The notes: generated from the sequence alone by a model not told the origin. Shown: positions 35,251 to 44,342, counted from the first letter of the stretch. The stretch: 64,000 nt of DNA from Paenibacillus woosongensis (GCF_030122845.1 NZ_CP126084.1:1364001-1428000); one strand, 5' to 3'. Program-made: numbers and translations.

Positions 35251-36705
35251 ATGTATCAGGATTTCAAATTAGTGGAAGGCCGGCCGGCCTATGTTCAAGT
35301 AAAGGATTACTTGAAGCGCATGATCATGAAAAGCGTTCTCCAGCCGCATCAGAAGCTTCCTTCAACCCGGGAGCTCAGCGAATTGATGAGCGTGAGTCGC
35401 AATACGATTATTTCGGCTTACCTCGGACTGGAGGAAGAGGGCCTGGTCTACACCGTGAAGGGGAAAGGGAGCTATATTGCCCAGATCACAGCTAGCGCGG
35501 CCGCGCCTTCATGGCGGCTGGACTGGCAGGAGCGCATGAATGAACAAGCTCGGATGGCCGAGGCAATGGATCTGATGAAGCACGGTATACGCGCGGAGCG
35601 GGGCACGATTTCTTTTACGAGCATTGCCCCGAACGAGAAGCTGTTTGATCTCGGCAACGTCAAGCGGGCGTTCCTTGACCGGATGGCGGTGGAAGGCGAA
35701 GTTCTGCTCAACTACGGTTACGCCAAAGGCTACAAGCCGCTAATTGATCTGTTGAAGCAATATATGGAGCAAAAAGGCGTGGACCTGGCCGGGAAGGACT
35801 TGCTCATTACGAACGGCTTCACGGAGGGCCTGGATTTGGTGCTGTCATCTTTGACGAAGCGCAGCGGAGCCGTTATATGTGAAAATCCGACCCATCATAC
35901 TGCGATCAAAAATTTGCGGCTGCATGGGTACGAGATCACTGGCATCGGCATGGAAAGAGACGGCATCGATTTGGAGCAGCTGGAGCAGGCTCTGCGGCGG
36001 CAATCCTTCGATTGCGCTTATTTGGTGCCTTCCTACCACAATCCGACCGGAATTGTTATGTCCCCGGAGAAACGGCTGGAGCTCATGAAGCTGCTGACCC
36101 GCTATCAGGTTCCCGTTATCGAGGACGGGTTCAACGAAGAGCTTCGCTACTCCGGCTCCCATGTGTCTCCGCTGATCGCAGCGGTTGGCCAGGGCAATGG
36201 GGTAATTTATCTGGGTAGCTTCTCCAAGGTGCTGTTTCCCGGTCTCCGGGTAGGCTGGGTACTGGCGGATCAGGAGTTGATCTACTATCTGGAAAGCCTG
36301 AAGCGGGCCCGCAGCATCCATACATCAACGCTGGATCAATCGATACTGTATCAATATTTGCTAAATGGCAACCTGGATAAATATTTGCGCAAAGCCAGGA
36401 CGGAATACAAACGGAAATACGAATGGACGAAGCAGTGCTGCGAAACGTATTTGCCATATAACCGGCTGACGGGAGACGGGGGATTGCATCTGTTCGTATC
36501 TTTCAGCGAAGGTGCGGATACGAGACGGCTGCTGGAGATTTGCAAGCAGCGGGGCGTCATATTTACGCCGGGGGATATTTTCCATACGGATGGCACTGGG
36601 CAGCATACGATGCGGCTGGGCTTCTCCCGCGTAAGCGACGAGGATATCGAAGCGGGGATAAGGATCATCGGTGAAGCGGCCAGGGAGATGTTCACTCAAA
36701 CGTGA
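35251..36705 (+). CDS. MocR/PdxR-type regulator (GntR HTH fused to aminotransferase fold)
   Basis: A 484-residue PLP-binding regulator. Residues 1-75 are a GntR winged helix (PAYVQVKDYLKRMIMKSVLQ, LPSTRELSELMSVSRNTIISAY); the rest is a fold-type I aminotransferase domain with NPTGIVMSPEKR, VIEDGFNEELRY and the PLP Lys region YLGSFSKVLFPGLRVGW. MocR proteins control vitamin B6, GABA, taurine or amino-acid genes. AGGAGAG upstream of ATG 35251 fixes the start. The aminotransferase gene 70 bases on in the same direction is a likely cotranscribed target or partner. Confidence 0.9.
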   Translation: MYQDFKLVEGRPAYVQVKDYLKRMIMKSVLQPHQKLPSTRELSELMSVSRNTIISAYLGLEEEGLVYTVKGKGSYIAQITASAAAPSWRLDWQERMNEQARMAEAMDLMKHGIRAERGTISFTSIAPNEKLFDLGNVKRAFLDRMAVEGEVLLNYGYAKGYKPLIDLLKQYMEQKGVDLAGKDLLITNGFTEGLDLVLSSLTKRSGAVICENPTHHTAIKNLRLHGYEITGIGMERDGIDLEQLEQALRRQSFDCAYLVPSYHNPTGIVMSPEKRLELMKLLTRYQVPVIEDGFNEELRYSGSHVSPLIAAVGQGNGVIYLGSFSKVLFPGLRVGWVLADQELIYYLESLKRARSIHTSTLDQSILYQYLLNGNLDKYLRKARTEYKRKYEWTKQCCETYLPYNRLTGDGGLHLFVSFSEGADTRRLLEICKQRGVIFTPGDIFHTDGTGQHTMRLGFSRVSDEDIEAGIRIIGEAAREMFTQT

Positions 36706-36778
36706 CCTCGCCTCAACCCTGTGGATGATGATTGATTCTCGCAGCGGGAAGTAAATGAATGGGACGGAGTGGGCTGAA

Positions 36779-37948
36779 ATGAGAAATGACTGGATTAACC
36801 CGGTAGTACAGGAGATACCTCCATCTGGAATCAGGGCGTTTGTGGGTACGGCGGATGAGCATGTCATATCGCTCGCTGTAGGCGAGCCGGATTTTGTAAC
36901 GCCAAGACCTGTGGTCGAGGCTTGCATCGCAGCGCTGAATCGCGGGACGACGGGATACACCCCGAATGCCGGGCTTATGGAGCTTCGGGAGGAAATCGCC
37001 GGCTATCTGGAGGCGAGATTCGGCCTAGACTACGGCCCAGCGCATGAAATGTTCGTGACCGTAGGCAGCAGTGAGGCGGTCGATTTGGCGCTTCGTACCA
37101 TTCTGATGCCGGGGGATGAGGTGATTGTACCGACGCCAAGCTACATCGCATATACGCCAATCGCCCAGCTGCATGGAGGCAAGGTTGTAGAGGTGCAGAC
37201 CTCGGCAGAGGAAGAGTTCAAGCTGCGCGCCCGAGATCTCCGGCGTCATCTCACGCCCCGTTCCAAGGTGCTGATATTGAATTATCCCAACAATCCGACC
37301 GGAGCCGTCATGACGAGAGAGGATTTGGTGCCGATCGCCGAGCTGGCCGTTGCCCATGATCTCATCGTCATCTCGGATGAAATTTATGCAGAGCTAAGCT
37401 ATGGGCAGAGCCATGTCAGCATCGCCTCGCTGCCTGGCATGAAGGAACGCACGCTTGTGATCAGCGGTTTCTCGAAAGCCTTCGCCATGACAGGCTGGCG
37501 GATCGGCTATGTATGTGGCCCTGCCGAACTGATCGCGGCCATGCTGAAAATTCATCAATACACGGCGATGTGCGCACCAGTGATGGGACAGGTGGCAGCG
37601 ATCGCATCCTTGCGCAGCGGTATGCAGGAGATGGAGGAAATGATCCGCTCCTACGATCAGCGCAGGCAGTGGTTTGTCTCGGCATTGCGGGATATTGGCC
37701 TTCCATGTCACGCGCCGGCGGGAGCTTTCTATGTGTTCCCGTCAATTGCCGGCACCGGCCTCAGCTCGCAGGAGTTCGCGCAGCGCCTGCTGAAGGAGGC
37801 GGGAGTGGCCGCCGTACCCGGCCAGGTGTTCGGGGCGGGCGGAGAAGGCTATATCCGCTGCTCCTATGCCACGGGCATGTCCCAGCTGCAGGAGGCCGTA
37901 GAGCGGATCGATCGCTTCGTGAGGCTGCCGCTGCGCCAATCGTCGTAG
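36779..37948 (+). CDS. class I/II PLP aminotransferase (PatA-like)
   Basis: A 389-residue cytosolic aminotransferase. It shows the fold-type I marks: TGYTPNAGLMELREEIA, LNYPNNPTGAVMT, VISDEIYAELSYG and the PLP Lys in VISGFSKAFAMTGWRIGY, plus the Arg of the C-terminal YIRCSYATG for the substrate carboxylate. Closest in wording to PatA (N-acetyl-diaminopimelate) and aspartate aminotransferases; substrate not decided. The ATG at 36779 has GGAG ten bases before it and fits the family start (INPVVQEIPPSGIRAF); an ATG at 36755 would add eight residues. It follows the MocR regulator. Confidence 0.88.
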   Translation: MRNDWINPVVQEIPPSGIRAFVGTADEHVISLAVGEPDFVTPRPVVEACIAALNRGTTGYTPNAGLMELREEIAGYLEARFGLDYGPAHEMFVTVGSSEAVDLALRTILMPGDEVIVPTPSYIAYTPIAQLHGGKVVEVQTSAEEEFKLRARDLRRHLTPRSKVLILNYPNNPTGAVMTREDLVPIAELAVAHDLIVISDEIYAELSYGQSHVSIASLPGMKERTLVISGFSKAFAMTGWRIGYVCGPAELIAAMLKIHQYTAMCAPVMGQVAAIASLRSGMQEMEEMIRSYDQRRQWFVSALRDIGLPCHAPAGAFYVFPSIAGTGLSSQEFAQRLLKEAGVAAVPGQVFGAGGEGYIRCSYATGMSQLQEAVERIDRFVRLPLRQSS

Positions 37949-37969
37949 AAGCTGGACATAGCTTAAAAT

Positions 37970-38000
37970 CCAGCGCTCGCCCTTCCGGCGGGCGCTGTTT
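37970..38000 (+). terminator. terminator after the aminotransferase gene
   Basis: Stem CAGCGCTCGCC / GGCGGGCGCTG with loop CTTCC and TTTG behind it. Confidence 0.8.
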
Positions 38001-38082
38001 GTGCTGGTCATTTTTACTGCTGGTTTGTTATGTTCTGATGTAGACCAGTTGAAAGGTGAATCAACGGAATAAACAGGTACGG

Positions 38083-38151
38083 ACATGACATTTATCATGT
38101 TCAAGTCCTGACGGATGTATCTGTCTGACCTAGGCCGTATTTTTTATACTT
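38083..38151 (+). promoter_or_regulatory. des promoter region with inverted repeat, candidate DesR site
   Basis: ACATGA (38083-38088) and TCATGT (38095-38100) form an inverted repeat. About 46 bases downstream lies a TATACT box (38146-38151) without a recognisable -35, as in promoters that need an activator. The repeat would sit near -66, within the upstream zone where phospho-DesR acts on des in Bacillus subtilis. The binding assignment is inference. Confidence 0.45.
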
Positions 38152-38227
38152 AGAATACATCAAAGATTTCGACGTTCCAGTCGTTTGATTCATATTGGTA
38201 CGTCAGGCCAGGGGAGGAAAATAAAAG

Positions 38228-39280
38228 ATGAACAAATCCAGCCGTCTGTCAGATTTGAAGAAAAACGTAGCTCCCTACGAGGAGATTGACATGAAATCAA
38301 GTGTCCGCCAACTGTTCAATACCTTGCTGCCCCTCGTGCTTCTATGGTATGGCGCTTATTTAAGCCTTTCGGTATCCTATTGGCTGACCTTGCCGATCAC
38401 CATCATTGCTGGCGGTTTTCTAGTCAGAACCTTCATTATATTTCATGACTGCTGCCACCAGTCTTTTTTTAAGAGCCGGCTGGCTAATGAAATACTAGGG
38501 ACGATCACGGGTGTTCTCACACTGTGTCCTTATCAGCAATGGAAAAATACCCACTCGATCCACCACGCAACGAGCAGTAATCTCGATAAGCGCGGCGTAG
38601 GAGACATGTGGCTCCTTACGATCGATGAATATATCGCTGCCTCGGCCTGGACGAAATTCGTCTATCGGATGTATCGCAATCCATTCATGATGCTTGTTGT
38701 CGGACCGATCTATATTTTTCTTGTGGCGTATCGCTTTAATCGCAAGGATGCGCGAAAAAAAGAAAGAATTAGCACTTACGTGACCAATGTGGCGCTAGTC
38801 GGCTTGTATGGATTATTAATATGGGCGATCGGCTGGCAGGCCTTTGTGCTCGTGCAGCTGCCGATCTTTTTCGTATCCGGTATGCTGGGCATTTGGTTAT
38901 TCTATGTTCAGCATCAGTTCGAGCATTCTTACTTTGAGCATGATGAAGAATGGGAATATGTGAACGCTGCGGTGGAAGGAAGTTCCTATTACAAGCTGCC
39001 GAAAATTTTGCAATGGATTACTGGCAACATCGGGTTCCATCATGTTCATCATTTGAGCCCGAAGGTGCCGAACTACAATCTGGAGAAGGCCCATGAGGCT
39101 ACGCCGCCCTTGCAGAAAGCGACGACGATCACAATCAGAACGAGTCTTAAATCGCTGCGCTTCCGTCTGTGGGACGAACGGAGCAAGACGTTTATTTCTT
39201 TTAAGGAGCTTAAGGAGGTTCAGCGCAAACCTACTGTTGGTCACAATCCTAGTCCGTTACCAAGCGTTCAAGCGAAATAA
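38228..39280 (+). CDS. des: membrane fatty acid desaturase
   Basis: A 350-residue integral membrane di-iron desaturase that adds a double bond to acyl chains of membrane lipids, keeping them fluid in the cold. The three His boxes are H73DCCH77, H109SIHH113 and HHVHH near residue 277, with four membrane segments around them. AGGGGAGG precedes the ATG. It is followed by desK and desR, the thermosensor kinase and regulator that in Bacillus subtilis switch on des after cold shock. A hairpin after des suggests partial termination before the regulators. Confidence 0.93.
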   Translation: MNKSSRLSDLKKNVAPYEEIDMKSSVRQLFNTLLPLVLLWYGAYLSLSVSYWLTLPITIIAGGFLVRTFIIFHDCCHQSFFKSRLANEILGTITGVLTLCPYQQWKNTHSIHHATSSNLDKRGVGDMWLLTIDEYIAASAWTKFVYRMYRNPFMMLVVGPIYIFLVAYRFNRKDARKKERISTYVTNVALVGLYGLLIWAIGWQAFVLVQLPIFFVSGMLGIWLFYVQHQFEHSYFEHDEEWEYVNAAVEGSSYYKLPKILQWITGNIGFHHVHHLSPKVPNYNLEKAHEATPPLQKATTITIRTSLKSLRFRLWDERSKTFISFKELKEVQRKPTVGHNPSPLPSVQAK

Positions 39281-39282
39281 AG

Positions 39283-39325
39283 AAGAACAAGCCCTTTATT
39301 TGGATAGTAATGGGCTTGTTCTTTG
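39283..39325 (+). terminator. terminator between des and desK
   Basis: Perfect arms AAGAACAAGCCC (39283-39294) and GGGCTTGTTCTT (39312-39323), then TGTTTAT. Confidence 0.8.
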
Positions 39326-39391
39326 TTTATACTAACTGCATAATGGGGTATTGAAAAAAATGAATCATCTTAACAAAAGGTGGTGGGGAAA

Positions 39392-40528
39392 ATGCAGAAA
39401 TGGTATCAGATTTTTCAAAGAAATACCGGGTTAAGTCCATACATCTGGGTTGTTTTCTACATTTTGCCCTTTTACTTCATATTCCGATCGTCTGCGCCTT
39501 ACCAGATTGTGTTGGGAAGCTTGTTGATCATCGCTTTCTTCGCCTGTTATGTTCTGTCATTTGTGTCCAGGGGCTGGAAGGTATATTTCTGGACCAGCTT
39601 GCAGATCGCTATTTCAATTACGATGACGATGTTATTCGGCTATGTGTATTTCTCTTTGTTTCTGGCCTTCTTCATAGGAAATATCAAAAACAAGGTAGGC
39701 TTTATTACGTTGTATACCATTCACCTGGTCACAACGGTGGTAACGATAAATTGGGGATTTCTTACGAAAACCTCGTGGTTCATTACGCAGCTCCCATTCG
39801 TTCTTGTCAGCTTGATCGGCGTTATTCTGCTGCCCGTTACGACGTATAACCGCAATAAGAGCGATCGATTGCAGGGACAGTTGGAGGATGCCAACAAGCG
39901 GATTTCGGAGCTGGTGAAGCTGGAGGAGCGTCAGCGGATTGCTCGGGATTTGCACGATACGCTTGGCCAGAAGCTGTCTTTAATCGGTCTGAAAAGCGAT
40001 CTTGCAGGCCGGTTGATTGCTGAGAATCCATCCCGAGCACAGGCTGAGATTGCTGATGTGCGCCAGACAGCTAGAGTGGCATTGAAGGAAGTTCGCGAGT
40101 TGGTTACTCAGATGAGAGGAACGAGACTACAGGATGAGATATTTCGGATCAAGCAAATATTGAAGGCTGCTCAAATTGAATTCTCGCTGGAAGGGGATCC
40201 TGAGCAGCTGGACATTTCGTTGATGAATGAGAATGTGCTCAGCATGTGTCTTAAGGAAGCCGTAACGAACATCGTCAAGCATAGCAGCGCTACGGCCTGT
40301 TCTATTGCAATTAGACCGTCTCGTGGTGAATTAATCGTTACAATACAGGATAATGGGGTAGGCATAGCCGTCAACTCGTTCTATTTCAAGGGAAATGGTC
40401 TGCGAGGGATGAAGGAACGCCTCGAATTTGTTAACGGGAGCATGGAAATTGCTTCAAATGGAGGGACGGTGCTGACGATTAAAGTACCCAGCTCATTAAA
40501 ACAACCTGTAGAGGAGGCATCGATATGA
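39392..40528 (+). CDS. desK: cold-sensing histidine kinase DesK
   Basis: A 378-residue sensor. The N-terminal 150 residues hold about five membrane helices (WVVFYILPFYFIFRSS first) that measure bilayer thickness; a coiled-coil linker leads to the HisKA_3 domain with H188 in ARDLHDTLGQKLSLIG, the same position as the phosphorylated His in Bacillus subtilis DesK, and a HATPase domain (NIVKHSSATACSIAI, IQDNGVGIAV, GNGLRGMKERLEFV). The ATG at 39392 has a GGTGGTGGGG stretch upstream. ATGA overlap with desR. Confidence 0.93.
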   Translation: MQKWYQIFQRNTGLSPYIWVVFYILPFYFIFRSSAPYQIVLGSLLIIAFFACYVLSFVSRGWKVYFWTSLQIAISITMTMLFGYVYFSLFLAFFIGNIKNKVGFITLYTIHLVTTVVTINWGFLTKTSWFITQLPFVLVSLIGVILLPVTTYNRNKSDRLQGQLEDANKRISELVKLEERQRIARDLHDTLGQKLSLIGLKSDLAGRLIAENPSRAQAEIADVRQTARVALKEVRELVTQMRGTRLQDEIFRIKQILKAAQIEFSLEGDPEQLDISLMNENVLSMCLKEAVTNIVKHSSATACSIAIRPSRGELIVTIQDNGVGIAVNSFYFKGNGLRGMKERLEFVNGSMEIASNGGTVLTIKVPSSLKQPVEEASI

Positions 40529-41124
40529 TCCGAATTGTCATTGCCGAAGATCAGCGCATGCTGCTCGGAGCTCTTGCTTCAATCCTTGATTTGGAGGAAG
40601 ATATGAAGGTAGTCGGCAGGGCTAGCAATGGGGAAGATGCAGTCCGGCTAGTTCATCAGCATAAGCCGGACATTTGTATAATGGATATTGAAATGCCCGT
40701 GAAGAATGGTCTGGATGCGGCAGAAGAGCTGAAAGGCTCCGGCTGTAAAGTGATGATTCTGACGACCTTTGCTCGTTCGGGGTATTTTGAACGGGCGATT
40801 AAAGCCGGGGCAAGCGGGTATTTGCTGAAAGACAGTCCCAGCGAGGAATTGGCAACTTCTATTCGCAGTATTATGGCGGGGCGCAGAATTTACGCATCAG
40901 AGCTTGTAGACGAGGCCTACGGGGAAGTGAACCCGTTAACCGAGCGGGAGAAAGAAGTACTGGGGCTTGTCGCCGACGGGAAAAATACCAAGGAAATTGC
41001 TAGCGAGCTGTTCATTACTACAGGGACGGTTCGCAATTATATTTCCGTCATCCTGGATAAGCTGGGAGTAAGCAATCGAATCGAGGCCATTACCCGTTTT
41101 AAAGAGAAGGGATGGTTTAAGTAG
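40525..41124 (+). CDS. desR: NarL/FixJ response regulator DesR
   Basis: A 199-residue regulator activated by DesK. The receiver carries D54 in CIMDIEMP, with Thr in ILTTFAR and Lys in YLLKDSP; the C-terminal LuxR-type helix-turn-helix reads LTEREKEVLGLVADGKNTKE, IASELFITTGTVRNYISVIL. In Bacillus subtilis the phosphorylated form activates only des, and the inverted repeat upstream of des here is the likely target. It overlaps desK by four bases. Confidence 0.93.
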   Translation: MIRIVIAEDQRMLLGALASILDLEEDMKVVGRASNGEDAVRLVHQHKPDICIMDIEMPVKNGLDAAEELKGSGCKVMILTTFARSGYFERAIKAGASGYLLKDSPSEELATSIRSIMAGRRIYASELVDEAYGEVNPLTEREKEVLGLVADGKNTKEIASELFITTGTVRNYISVILDKLGVSNRIEAITRFKEKGWFK

Positions 41125-41178
41125 GCTTCGGGCTACTCTCCATCGTAAGTCATCATAGAGAAGGAGATGTGTCAGCAA

Positions 41179-41679
41179 ATGTCATTCGAAATTGAGCGTA
41201 AATTTCTGCTTCAGGAGATTCCCCAATCTTTAATCGAAGAAGGGGAGCTGCAACTGCAATCAGAGCATCGAATCGAGCAGACCTACCTGGCGCTGGCTGG
41301 CGATCAGGAACTGCGCGTGCGTAAAATCGAGGACTTGGCTACAGGCGAGGTCACATATACGCATACCTTTAAGAAGGGGCATGGTCTGCTTCGGGAGGAA
41401 GTAGAGTACGAAATATCGGAAGGGATCTACGAACAGATCACAGGGATACACCAGGCAGTGCCCTTGACAAAGAACCGGGTAACGGCGAAGTGGAACGGAC
41501 GAATCATTGAGGTCGACCTGTATGATCAAATTGATTTGATGGTGCTTGAGGTGGAGTTTGCATCCGAAGAGGAAGCGATCGGGTTTACGCCGCCGGACTG
41601 GTTCGGTCTGGACATTAGCACGAATAAGGAATATAGCAACAAGAAAGTATGGAAGGAACTGCAGGAGCGCTCGAGTTGA
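41179..41679 (+). CDS. CYTH-domain protein (triphosphate tunnel enzyme)
   Basis: A 166-residue cytosolic protein of the CYTH/TTM fold, which binds triphosphorylated substrates (inorganic triphosphate, thiamin triphosphate or ATP) with divalent metal. The ExExK signature is E4-I-E6-R-K8. Further tunnel residues appear in LRVRKIED, THTFKKG, REEVEYEI and VDLYD, LEVEF. AAGGAG lies 12 bases before ATG 41179; the ATG at 41167 sits directly on the binding site and is unlikely. Monocistronic, after desR. Confidence 0.85.
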   Translation: MSFEIERKFLLQEIPQSLIEEGELQLQSEHRIEQTYLALAGDQELRVRKIEDLATGEVTYTHTFKKGHGLLREEVEYEISEGIYEQITGIHQAVPLTKNRVTAKWNGRIIEVDLYDQIDLMVLEVEFASEEEAIGFTPPDWFGLDISTNKEYSNKKVWKELQERSS

Positions 41680-42202
41680 ACTTGTAGATTCGATGCCATC
41701 TTACTGCTTTTCGCCCCGCGCGCCTTCCCAGCGCGCGGGGTTCGCTGCATGACGGCGGTTGGTCGACCGGATTGGGCTGGGGGACAGTTTTTTGCGCCAA
41801 AAAATAGGGTTCTCCGGGTTAGTAGGTAAGTTTCGATAACAGCGATCGAACAATGGATAATAGATGGATTTTTGGTATTTCAAATATACAGGCGGTCGTA
41901 AAGCGTATAATTAACTGGATTTCGTGTCTTTAATAGCGAAGAAAGAAAGCGAATCCGATGAATATAACGTTTATAGATACACGGTATCCATCTATTTTCT
42001 CGTTATTGGCTGATCAGAATAGAATAAACACACGAAATCCAATTAAATTGGATAGTCAGAGAACCGAGTATTAAATCAAGCTATAGACCGCGTTGAAGGA
42101 GCGCTTGCTGCTCCCACTGCCGAGTAATAACTCCTGCAAAAAGTAATATATTCGCTCGCTGGTTGAGTAAAGTTTCTCGCTGTTCGAGCCGTGACTATCC
42201 GT
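41680..42202. repeat. gene-free stretch with a GC-rich hairpin and a 136-base element with inverted ends
   Basis: A 10-bp perfect GC hairpin (CCCCGCGCGC, loop, GCGCGCGGGG) lies at 41714-41740 without a T tract. Further on, TTAACTGGATTTCGTGT (41911-41927) and its inverse with one mismatch (42030-42046) bracket 102 AT-rich bases. The latter looks like a miniature inverted-repeat element or a long RNA hairpin. No gene is seen on either strand. Confidence 0.55.
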
Positions 42203-42808
42203 TTATGTTGATGATTCCTGTCCAGGATCAAGCCATTCATAAGCTTGCTCATCATTAAACTGGGCTTCCGCCTCTTCCTCGGCCAAAGATTGAATTTCCT
42301 CGGCACCGATGGTAAGGACTTCATACCCCTCTTCCGCATGTTTGCGAAGCGCCCGCTGCTTGATGAACTTTGGGCTGGCCTCGCCCATCTCTTCGTCATA
42401 GACGAGCAGAATGCCATCCGTTTTACGCAGGAGCAGCTCGTCCCTCGCTATGAACTGCCATTTGCCCTGGTAAGACTCTTTGCTTACCGCGGCATAGTGA
42501 TCGATACTTCGCAGCAGCTGTTCGTAATACACTTTTTTCTCATCGCTCCACTTTTCCTCTGGGTTACTGAATGCCGTAATAATGGAGCATTTCAGCTGCG
42601 GATACTGTGCCTTGAGCGAAATGGCGGCCTCGCAAGCCCAAAGATCGACGCCGTATTGTCCGGGAGTGATCACCCATTCCAAGCCTTCCTCCAGAAGAGG
42701 GATCAGCTTGTTCCGGATCGCCTGCTGAATATAGGGGATTCCTTTATGTTTATTATTGAAAATGCCAAGCTCATGAGCCCGGTAACCGGTCACGAATAAG
42801 TTCTTCAA
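42203..42808 (-). CDS. ypsA: YpsA/DUF1273 SLOG-domain protein
   Basis: A 201-residue cytosolic protein of the UPF0398 group. The N-terminus MKNLFVTGYRAHELGIF and the middle WVITPGQYGVDLWACEAAI and TDGILLVYDEEMGEASPKFI are typical of this SLOG/lysine-decarboxylase-like Rossmann fold. In Bacillus subtilis YpsA affects cell division and oxidative stress; its ligand is unproved. The last 25 residues are acidic and not conserved. AGGAG precedes the ATG. Monocistronic. Confidence 0.9.
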   Translation of the reverse strand: MKNLFVTGYRAHELGIFNNKHKGIPYIQQAIRNKLIPLLEEGLEWVITPGQYGVDLWACEAAISLKAQYPQLKCSIITAFSNPEEKWSDEKKVYYEQLLRSIDHYAAVSKESYQGKWQFIARDELLLRKTDGILLVYDEEMGEASPKFIKQRALRKHAEEGYEVLTIGAEEIQSLAEEEAEAQFNDEQAYEWLDPGQESST

Positions 42809-42962
42809 TGTAGGACTCCTTCGTTCTATTAAAATTTTTTGGATTATTTATAATCATAGAATAGCTTTCGTGAGATAGCTACCTGACAGGAACAATAGTT
42901 TCAGTTTTGGTGCAATTTGATTATTATGTTCAGGGTACTAAGTAATTAGGAGGAAATAATCT

Positions 42963-43829
42963 TTGACGAAATTCACAGCAGTACTATTGGGGGCAATGTT
43001 ACTAGTAAACATCACAGCTTGTGGAAAGGAGAATGAGGCGGGAAGCGCTAATACACCTGCAACGAACGCAGGTATACACAAAGCTGGGTCTGCTTTAGCT
43101 GAAGATCCTTTGCCTACGGCGGACGAACTGATTACGAGATCATCTGAAGCTACCAAAGCTCTAAAGAGCTATTCGATGCAAGGGAATGTTGATCAAAAGA
43201 TGACGGTAAAGCAAGGCGATCAAGAAGCAAGCAATAACACCAAAACCGTTATGATGATAGACGTTCAACAGAAGCCATTCGCTATTTACCAAGATCTGGA
43301 AATGGACGCCGGAGAAGAAGGCGAAACAGAGATTAAGCAATACATAACGAATGAAGGTATCTATATTTTAACGGATGATGCTTGGGTTAGGATTCCTAAG
43401 GTTGTGCAGGAAGGTTTGATTTCGAGAATGGAACAAGCATCTAGCCTAGAAGCTCGATTGGAGAATTTCAAGTTAATGAATAAGGATGTTACGGTTATCG
43501 AAGAAGGGGATGAATATATATTGTCTGCTGATCTTTCGGGAGACGAATATAAAGAATTGGCAGCAAGCCTAATAGGTCAAGCAGCCATCGATAAAGAAGA
43601 GGAAATGGCAGCAATGCTGGAAATGCTTACGATTAAAAGAATCAAGCTCAGTAATGCTATAGATAAAGAAACATATCTTCCAACAAGAATTGACATGTAT
43701 TTGGAATTGGAGATGGAAATCGAAGATCAGTTCACGTTATGGGTAATGAGCTCGAACGGTCAAATTTCCAATCACAATGCGTTGGATGAGATAAAAATTC
43801 CGCAAGACGTGATTGATAGCGCAATTTAA
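42963..43829 (+). CDS. DUF6612-like lipoprotein
   Basis: A 288-residue surface lipoprotein. The TTG at 42963 has AGGAGG nine bases upstream; residues 1-20 are a lipoprotein signal ending in the lipobox ITAC. The mature protein repeats the LolA-like pattern ELITRSSEATKALKSYSMQGNVDQKM, KQYITNEGIYILTDDAWVRIP and a C-terminal ELEMEIEDQFTLWVMSSNGQISN, expected of the DUF6612 group that is common in Bacillota envelopes; function unknown. Acidic overall. Monocistronic, with a hairpin after it. Confidence 0.75.
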   Translation: MTKFTAVLLGAMLLVNITACGKENEAGSANTPATNAGIHKAGSALAEDPLPTADELITRSSEATKALKSYSMQGNVDQKMTVKQGDQEASNNTKTVMMIDVQQKPFAIYQDLEMDAGEEGETEIKQYITNEGIYILTDDAWVRIPKVVQEGLISRMEQASSLEARLENFKLMNKDVTVIEEGDEYILSADLSGDEYKELAASLIGQAAIDKEEEMAAMLEMLTIKRIKLSNAIDKETYLPTRIDMYLELEMEIEDQFTLWVMSSNGQISNHNALDEIKIPQDVIDSAI

Positions 43830-43831
43830 GT

Positions 43832-44032
43832 TTAATTGCTCCGATAATACGATAACGCCGAACTTACGGGTTCGGCGGTTATCTTATATTGGTGGGCTGG
43901 CAGCATCAGGCGCCCTTCGGGCACTGTGGTTGTGCTGAATGGAAGAATGGTTAAAAGCGTCGGCTGGTAATTCGGCACATCCCCAAGCGGCGATCCCTCG
44001 AATATATCCTGTAGTGCCTGAAGCCGCTCCAC
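43832..44032 (-). pseudogene. possible gene remnant on the minus strand
   Basis: A 66-codon frame read from a GTG at 44032 without a ribosome binding site. The product (LQALQDIFEGSPLGDVPNYQ near the start, FSTTTVPEGRLMLPAHQY in the middle) looks protein-like and overlaps the terminator of the convergent lipoprotein gene. It may be the tail of a lost gene; chance is not excluded. Confidence 0.2.
43851..43890 (+). terminator. hairpin terminator after the lipoprotein gene
   Basis: Arms GATAACGCCGAAC and GTTCGGCGGTTATC with a short loop, then TTATATT. Confidence 0.7.
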
Positions 44033-44088
44033 ACAAATAGACCTTTCTGGCTCTCAGAAAGGCCTAAGTTCTTATGTTCTGATTGTTA

Positions 44089-44208
44089 TTAACCGTGAAT
44101 GGCCAGGATCGTAAAGGTCGTATAGAACAGTGTATAGAATGTACCTAATGCGACAATCCAGGCAAATATGTTGCTTTCGTTTTTATACTCTGTTTTTGGC
44201 TTTTGCAT
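44089..44208 (-). CDS. 39-residue single-helix membrane protein
   Basis: A very small gene. The ATG (44206-44208, minus strand) has AAGGAG nine bases upstream. The product begins MQKPKTEYKNESN, a charged cytoplasmic end, and continues with one hydrophobic helix (FAWIVALGTFYTLFYTTFTI) ending LAIHG. The strong start signal and clean helix argue for a real gene. Small single-helix proteins of this form serve as accessory subunits of respiratory or transport complexes, but no partner is nearby and no family is recognised. Confidence 0.6.
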   Translation of the reverse strand: MQKPKTEYKNESNIFAWIVALGTFYTLFYTTFTILAIHG

Positions 44209-44342
44209 ACGGATCAGCTCCTTGTGAATGCTGAATTCATAATTTGTGAACAATCTGTGTCGTCCTTATTACATATTATTAAACATTTTGTGTCTAATTT
44301 CAAACACTTTTTTGATTCATCTTGACAAAAGTTATTTGTATG

